NCBI GenBank assembly: GCA_026399075.1
Contig: JAPLRR010000030.1
Location: 19,579 to 83,578 of the forward strand
Direction: 5' to 3'
Length of the DNA stretch: 64,000 nt
Source: Methylococcales bacterium
GTDB taxonomy: Bacteria; Pseudomonadota; Gammaproteobacteria; Methylococcales; Methylomonadaceae
Shown: one piece after another, positions 59,718 through 64,000 of the stretch
Numbering within the stretch: the stretch's first letter is position 1
Layout: every line of letters begins with the position of its first letter
The notes under the pieces: generated by a model
Told to the model about the DNA's origin: nothing
What the model saw: only the letters and a program-made list of their open reading frames with translations
Databases searched by the model: none
Made by a program: the position numbers and the translations under genes

Positions 59718-61274
59718 ATGAAGATAGGTATACCCAAAGAAATTCACCCCGGTGAAAAGCGAGTTGCCACGACGCCAGAAGCGGCGGCACTCATTATAAA
59801 ACTGGGCTTTGCTGTCAGCATCGAAAGCGGAGCCGGCCTTAACGCCAATATTTCCGATGAAGCTTATCAAGCCGCAGGCGTTGATGTCGTCGCGGACACC
59901 CAAACGCTATGGCAGCAATCCGACATCGTCATGAAAGTGCGCGCGCCTGAGCAAAACCTGCAACTAGGCATGGACGAAGCCGATTTGTTGTCGCCGGGTG
60001 CCTGTTTAATCAGCTTTATTTGGCCTGCGCAAAATGAAGCCTTAATGCAGAAACTAGCAGCCAAACAAGTTACCGTTTTGGCGATGGACAGCGTACCGCG
60101 CATGTCCAGGGCGCAAAAACTGGATGCCTTAAGCTCCATGGCGAATATCGCCGGTTATCGAGCCATTGTTGAAGCGGCCCAACATTTTGGCCGCTTTTTT
60201 ACCGGACAAATTACTGCCGCTGGTAAAATTCCACCCGCCAAAGTGTTGGTCATTGGTGCGGGTGTTGCCGGTTTAGCCGCAATAGGTACGGCAAAAGGCA
60301 TGGGCGCCATCGTCAGGTCATTTGACACCCGCCCCGAAGTCAAAGAACAAATTGAAAGTATGGATGCGGAATTTTTGATGTTGGACTTTAAGGAAGAAGG
60401 TTCAGGAACAGGCGGCTATGCTAAAACCATGTCCAAGGAATTTATTGAAGCCGAAATGGCCTTGTTTGCCCAACAAGCCAAAGAAGTGGACATTATCGTC
60501 ACCACGGCACTGATTCCGGGCAAACCCGCCCCCAAACTCATCACCGCTGAAATGGTCGCCTCCATGAAGCCGGGCAGCGTGATCGTCGATTTGGCTGCCG
60601 AACAAGGCGGTAACTGCGAATTGACCGCAAAAAATGAAGTCGTTGTCGAGCACGATGTGACCATTATCGGTTACACCAACTTGCCTAGCCGTTTGGCCAA
60701 CCAGTCCAGCCAGCTTTATGCCACCAATTTACGGCATTTGCTGACCGAATTGACACCCGAAAAGAATGGCGTCATTAACGTCAATATGGACGATGAAGTG
60801 ATACGCGGCACCACCGTGATAAAAGAAGGCAAAATCACCTGGCCACCACCACCGCCCAAATTATCCGCCGCGCCTGCTGCGGCAAAAGCTGCAAGCCCAG
60901 AAACAACCGCGCCAGTGGCCGCCGCAAAAGCTTCGCCAATAAAACAATTACTGCCGATAGTGGTAGCAGGCCTGATTTTGTTTGGCATAGGCGCAGTCGC
61001 CCCTGAATCGTTCATGACCCATTTCACGGTATTTGTGTTGGCGTGTTTTGTCGGTTATCAGGTCATTTGGAATGTCTCGCATTCGTTGCATACGCCGCTG
61101 ATGAGCGTCACCAATGCCATCAGCAGCATTATTGTCATCGGTGCCTTGGTGCAGATTTCCACCCTTAACCTGACCGTCACCATCCTTGCAGGTTTAGCCA
61201 TATTACTCGCATCTATCAATATCGTTGGCGGCTTTTTAGTCACCCGCCGTATGTTAGAAATGTTCAGAAAATAA
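59718..61274 (+). CDS. pntA: NAD(P) transhydrogenase subunit alpha
   Basis: 518 residues: an alanine dehydrogenase-like NAD(H)-binding part ([38 protein letters not shown]) followed by a Pro/Ala-rich linker and four membrane helices (about 410-500), so the alpha subunit is complete and not split. It pumps protons while moving hydride between NADH and NADP. AGGAGA lies before the ATG. pntB follows 12 bp later. Confidence 0.96.
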   Translation: MKIGIPKEIHPGEKRVATTPEAAALIIKLGFAVSIESGAGLNANISDEAYQAAGVDVVADTQTLWQQSDIVMKVRAPEQNLQLGMDEADLLSPGACLISFIWPAQNEALMQKLAAKQVTVLAMDSVPRMSRAQKLDALSSMANIAGYRAIVEAAQHFGRFFTGQITAAGKIPPAKVLVIGAGVAGLAAIGTAKGMGAIVRSFDTRPEVKEQIESMDAEFLMLDFKEEGSGTGGYAKTMSKEFIEAEMALFAQQAKEVDIIVTTALIPGKPAPKLITAEMVASMKPGSVIVDLAAEQGGNCELTAKNEVVVEHDVTIIGYTNLPSRLANQSSQLYATNLRHLLTELTPEKNGVINVNMDDEVIRGTTVIKEGKITWPPPPPKLSAAPAAAKAASPETTAPVAAAKASPIKQLLPIVVAGLILFGIGAVAPESFMTHFTVFVLACFVGYQVIWNVSHSLHTPLMSVTNAISSIIVIGALVQISTLNLTVTILAGLAILLASINIVGGFLVTRRMLEMFRK

Positions 61275-61286
61275 CAGGAGTTCAAC

Positions 61287-62681
61287 ATGTCCCACAGTTT
61301 AGTTACGATGTCTTACATCGTTGCCGCCATTCTGTTCATTCTTAGCCTAAGCGGTTTAAGCAACCAAGAAACAGCCCGCAAAGGCAATTATTACGGCATG
61401 TTAGGGATGGCGATCGCCATTATCGCCACCACCTTAAGCGGCGCAGTAACCGTTTATTGGATATTAATTGTCGCCTTAATCGTCGGTGGAGCCATAGGGG
61501 CCAGGGCCGCCTTAAAGGTGGAAATGACCCAAATGCCCGAACTGGTCGCCATCATGCACAGTTTAGTTGGTATGGCGGCAGTTTTTGTCGGTTATGCCAA
61601 TTTTATGGACAGCACCATTGCCATCACCGGAGTGGAAAAAACCATCCATGAAATGGAAATTTATATCGGCATCCTGATCGGTGCGGTGACTTTTTCAGGG
61701 TCAGTGATTGCCTTTGGCAAACTCAGCGAAAAAATTAGCGGCAAACCCTTGTTATTGCCAGGCCGCCATTGGTTCAATCTGGGCTTATTGGTTGCTGTTA
61801 TTGTGCTGGGCGGAATGTTTTTACAACAAACCGAAAGCGGCGGCGATGCCATTATCCCCTTAGCCATCATGACCGCAATTGCCTTGGTGTTTGGTGTGCA
61901 CATGGTGATGGCGATAGGTGGCGCTGATATGCCGGTGGTCATTTCCATGCTCAACAGCTATTCCGGTTGGGCGGCAGCGGCAACGGGCTTTATGTTAAGC
62001 AATGACTTATTGATCGTGACAGGCGCATTGGTCGGCAGCAGCGGCGCCATTTTGAGTTACATCATGTGCCGCGCCATGAACCGCCACTTCTTAAGCGTGA
62101 TTGCAGGCGGATTTGGCACCGCTTCTGGCGGCGAAGCGGCTGCGATTGAAGGCGAAGTGCAACCCATCGATGCCGAAGACACCGCAAAGCTGTTGTTGGA
62201 AGCAAAAAACATCATGATTATCCCCGGCTACGGCATGGCCGTCGCCCAAGCCCAACACACCGTCAACGAAATCACCAAGTTATTACGCGACAAAGGCAAA
62301 AAAGTCCGCTTCGGTATCCATCCCGTTGCAGGCCGTATGCCTGGCCACATGAACGTGTTACTGGCCGAAGCCAAAGTCCCTTACGACATCGTGTTTGAAA
62401 TGGACGAAATCAATGATGACTTTAGCAATGTGGATGTATCGATTGTCATTGGCGCAAATGACATCGTCAACCCATCCGCCCTCAACGACCCCAACAGCCC
62501 AATAGCCGGTATGCCAGTATTGGAATGCTGGAAAGGCGAAACCACCATCGTGCTAAAACGCAGTATGGCCTCGGGTTATGCAGGCGTGGGCAATCCTTTG
62601 TTCGTCCTTGAAAACACGCGCATGTTGTTTGGTGATGCCAATGCGACCATGCAGGCGGTTTTGAAGGCGTTGAAGGGGTAG
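61287..62681 (+). CDS. pntB: NAD(P) transhydrogenase subunit beta
   Basis: 464 residues with nine or so membrane helices and a C-terminal NADP(H)-binding domain ([52 protein letters not shown]). Full length. Paired with pntA, it supplies NADPH, which methylotrophs need for assimilation. Confidence 0.97.
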   Translation: MSHSLVTMSYIVAAILFILSLSGLSNQETARKGNYYGMLGMAIAIIATTLSGAVTVYWILIVALIVGGAIGARAALKVEMTQMPELVAIMHSLVGMAAVFVGYANFMDSTIAITGVEKTIHEMEIYIGILIGAVTFSGSVIAFGKLSEKISGKPLLLPGRHWFNLGLLVAVIVLGGMFLQQTESGGDAIIPLAIMTAIALVFGVHMVMAIGGADMPVVISMLNSYSGWAAAATGFMLSNDLLIVTGALVGSSGAILSYIMCRAMNRHFLSVIAGGFGTASGGEAAAIEGEVQPIDAEDTAKLLLEAKNIMIIPGYGMAVAQAQHTVNEITKLLRDKGKKVRFGIHPVAGRMPGHMNVLLAEAKVPYDIVFEMDEINDDFSNVDVSIVIGANDIVNPSALNDPNSPIAGMPVLECWKGETTIVLKRSMASGYAGVGNPLFVLENTRMLFGDANATMQAVLKALKG

Positions 62682-62686
62682 ATTGT

Positions 62687-62769
62687 GTAGGGCGTAATAG
62701 CGATAGCGTATTGCGCCATAGCGGAACCCAACATCCGGCGCAATACGGCTATCGCCTATTGCGCCCTAC
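62687..62769. terminator. Imperfect long inverted repeat after pntB
   Basis: GTAGGGCGTAATAGCGATAG and, 83 bp later, CTATCGCCTATTGCGCCCTAC mirror each other imperfectly, with a second pair GTATTGCGCC/GGCGCAATAC inside. It begins 6 bp after the stop and could end the pnt transcript. The GTAGGGCGCAATA sequence is also a common dispersed bacterial repeat. Confidence 0.6.
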
Positions 62770-62800
62770 GAATTGCGTCTTACGCGTTGCGTAACATCAG

Positions 62801-63046
62801 TTACCTAACGTATCCGAGGAAGAACATTGCATCATTTAGACCTTTAAGCATTCTTTTTGCTTGGTCTTTGTTAAGAATTGAACGTGATTCATTCCCTTCT
62901 CCGTCTATATGCTTAAGATAAAGTTCATGGTCATTCGAAAATGAACTAATATAAATTTCTACTAAATTCGTTGGTTTATTCTTATCCGCTTTACCAATAT
63001 CATTAACGGTTGGAATTTCTCCTTCAAAATATGAAGTTGTTGCCAT
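62801..63046 (-). CDS. Small protein of the RAMA-gene pair
   Basis: 81 residues with an AGGAG leader eight bases before the ATG. IYISSFSNDHELYLKHIDGE and QAKRMLKGLNDAMFFL suggest an alpha/beta protein. No family recognised. It follows the RHH-RAMA gene by 87 bp on the same strand and has the same ATAGGAGAAA-type leader. Confidence 0.6.
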   Translation of the reverse strand: MATTSYFEGEIPTVNDIGKADKNKPTNLVEIYISSFSNDHELYLKHIDGEGNESRSILNKDQAKRMLKGLNDAMFFLGYVR

Positions 63047-63133
63047 TATCTTTTCTCCTATTGTTTACGTGGTTGTTCGTATTATCTTAAATGTCTTCTT
63101 AAATATAGAGCTGCACCATTAAACTCTCCAGCA

Positions 63134-63532
63134 TTACTTTCGGAGATGTATGATCGTTTTCCATTTAGTAGCTCCGGGCAATAAGCATTCCCAAAACATC
63201 CATCCGTTTACGGAACTGCCAGTAATTTCAATTGCAGCGGGAGATGGGGATGAAAAACGCTTGCCCTTAAAAACTAAAGCACCATTCTGAACAATCCCTG
63301 TATACATCTGTCCTTTATAAGTAGCTCGAAACTCTGTCCCATGGGGAAAATTGACACCTTTTGAAATCCATGGCGAGCCCATGCTACTTGAGGGGGTCAC
63401 AGTTTTAGAGATATTTTCTGGCTCAGAAAGGCCAAGAAGTTCACGAATAACTTCGTTTTCGGTCATCGTTTCCGAACGACGCCGAACAGTTAGCTCTTTA
63501 AAAACATCAAAATCCACATCAATTGAAGGCAT
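63134..63532 (-). CDS. RHH-RAMA domain protein
   Basis: 132 residues. The N terminus MPSIDVDFDVFKELTVRRR with MTENEVIRELLGL is a ribbon-helix-helix-type DNA-binding start like SeqA or Arc. The C terminus has GTEFRATYKGQMYTGIVQNG, SPSPAAIEITGSSVNGWMFW: the RAMA (restriction enzyme adenine methylase-associated) fold, predicted to read modified DNA or bind at DNA ends. AGGAG lies before the ATG. Confidence 0.75.
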   Translation of the reverse strand: MPSIDVDFDVFKELTVRRRSETMTENEVIRELLGLSEPENISKTVTPSSSMGSPWISKGVNFPHGTEFRATYKGQMYTGIVQNGALVFKGKRFSSPSPAAIEITGSSVNGWMFWECLLPGATKWKTIIHLRK

Positions 63533-63957
63533 TGCTATTTCTCCTATTTATATAATAGTAGATATAGTAGCAAAAATAGTTTTTTGTGTCAACTTATCGT
63601 TAAGATGCCTATTTTAATAAACACGTAAGGCGGATTCGCGCTAGCAATCCGCCATAAACGGAGCCTGGAGCCTGACCCCCGCCCGGATTTTTCCAAGCGG
63701 TTTTTTTATGTTCGATTGTTTTTGATGTTGTGCGTTGATTGGCGGTTTGCTGTCGCGAAACCGCCCCAGGCGGGACGGGGTTTATAACCCCGTCCCGAAC
63801 GTTTTGATGCTCCCTCTATCTTTGAACCATATGAGAAACCCTGCGGACGGGGTAACATACCCTTACACGTGTAGGTTTTTAATAAAAAGTATGACGAGAC
63901 AGTGCGTTGAGGTAAATTGATGAGAGTCATCAACATCTATTTACCGAAGGTACCGCC
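63533..63957. other. Palindrome-rich gap at right end
   Basis: No gene. Hairpins: GGCGGTTT/AAACCGCC at 63741-63765, CGGGACGGGG/CCCCGTCCCG at 63771-63797, and an imperfect GGTAAAT-TGATGA-GAG-TCATCA...ATTTACC at 63911-63945, which ends 12 bp before the last start codon. The last could be the end of an insertion sequence; the start of the element is not visible. Confidence 0.6.
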
Positions 63958-64000
63958 ATGTCTCGCCACCCAGAACTATACCAATGGATCGACACCGTTG
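63958..64000 (+). CDS. Start of a probable transposase, cut by the window
   Basis: Only MSRHPELYQWIDTV is visible. AAGG lies eight bases before the ATG. The beginning is like some transposase N termini, and the palindrome just upstream fits an insertion sequence, but 14 residues are not enough to be sure. Confidence 0.35.
   Translation, partial: MSRHPELYQWIDTV

Overview
The window looks like chromosome of a gammaproteobacterial methanotroph. The strongest evidence is a pair of genes for the formyltransferase/hydrolase complex of tetrahydromethanopterin-linked C1 transfer (fhcA and fhcB). The rest of the gene content is gammaproteobacterial: a succinylase-type lysine pathway (dapC, dapD, dapE), pyrG, tilS, pntAB, an Slp lipoprotein and DUF6164. 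Genus cannot be read from the sequence, and no rRNA, tRNA or CRISPR array was recognised.

Layout. 1-4.5 kb: the 3' end of an RTX-type secreted protein, a stretch of decayed DNA holding a broken ribbon-helix-helix gene, a TPR membrane protein and a sensor histidine kinase. 4.5-10.5 kb: the fhc locus, heavily disturbed. fhcB and fhcA are separated by an Uma2-type nuclease-fold gene and a small antitoxin-like gene. fhcA is followed by a nuclease-like gene and toxin-antitoxin remnants instead of fhcD and fhcC. One toxin gene is cut by one of two identical 107-bp MITE-like elements. 11.2-15.5 kb: a possible Fur-controlled periplasmic redox set (outer-membrane porin, di-heme MauG-type protein, covalently flavinylated FMN-binding protein, small His-containing membrane protein). 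15.5-22.5 kb: slp and a dap cluster interrupted by a BglII-like restriction-modification pair and two small conserved genes. 22.7-30.2 kb: a diguanylate cyclase response regulator, a lipoprotein, a packed SPFH-NfeD-DOMON-NamZ operon and a YihY-type membrane protein.

30.4-40.3 kb is the most striking part: a probable nucleotide-signalling conflict island. It encodes a protein with three TIR or TIR-like domains, a giant nSTAND ATPase with 14 WD40 repeats, a membrane segment and a PDZ-like tail, a SLOG sensor fused to a four-helix membrane (SLATT-like) region, and a RyR-domain protein whose start overlaps the SLOG stop. The two large gaps between these genes are filled by tandem arrays of long palindromic units (3 x 141 bp and about 3.6 x 131 bp). 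A plausible reading is that SLOG and RyR sense or bind a nucleotide or modified ligand, nSTAND is the ATP-dependent switch and scaffold, and TIR (NAD-linked) and/or the membrane protein is the effector. That is inference from domains and neighbourhood.

40.4-64 kb: an HME-type RND metal efflux operon ending in DUF3240; a sugar cluster (FucP-like permease, membrane glycosyltransferase, family 3 glycosidase); pyrG; tilS; a membrane cytochrome c; a PDC sensor protein; a SAM methyltransferase; pntAB; and a small right-hand accessory patch (RHH-RAMA protein, palindromes, start of a probable transposase). The recurring theme is accessory modules (restriction-modification, toxin-antitoxin, MITEs) inserted inside otherwise conserved metabolic operons.
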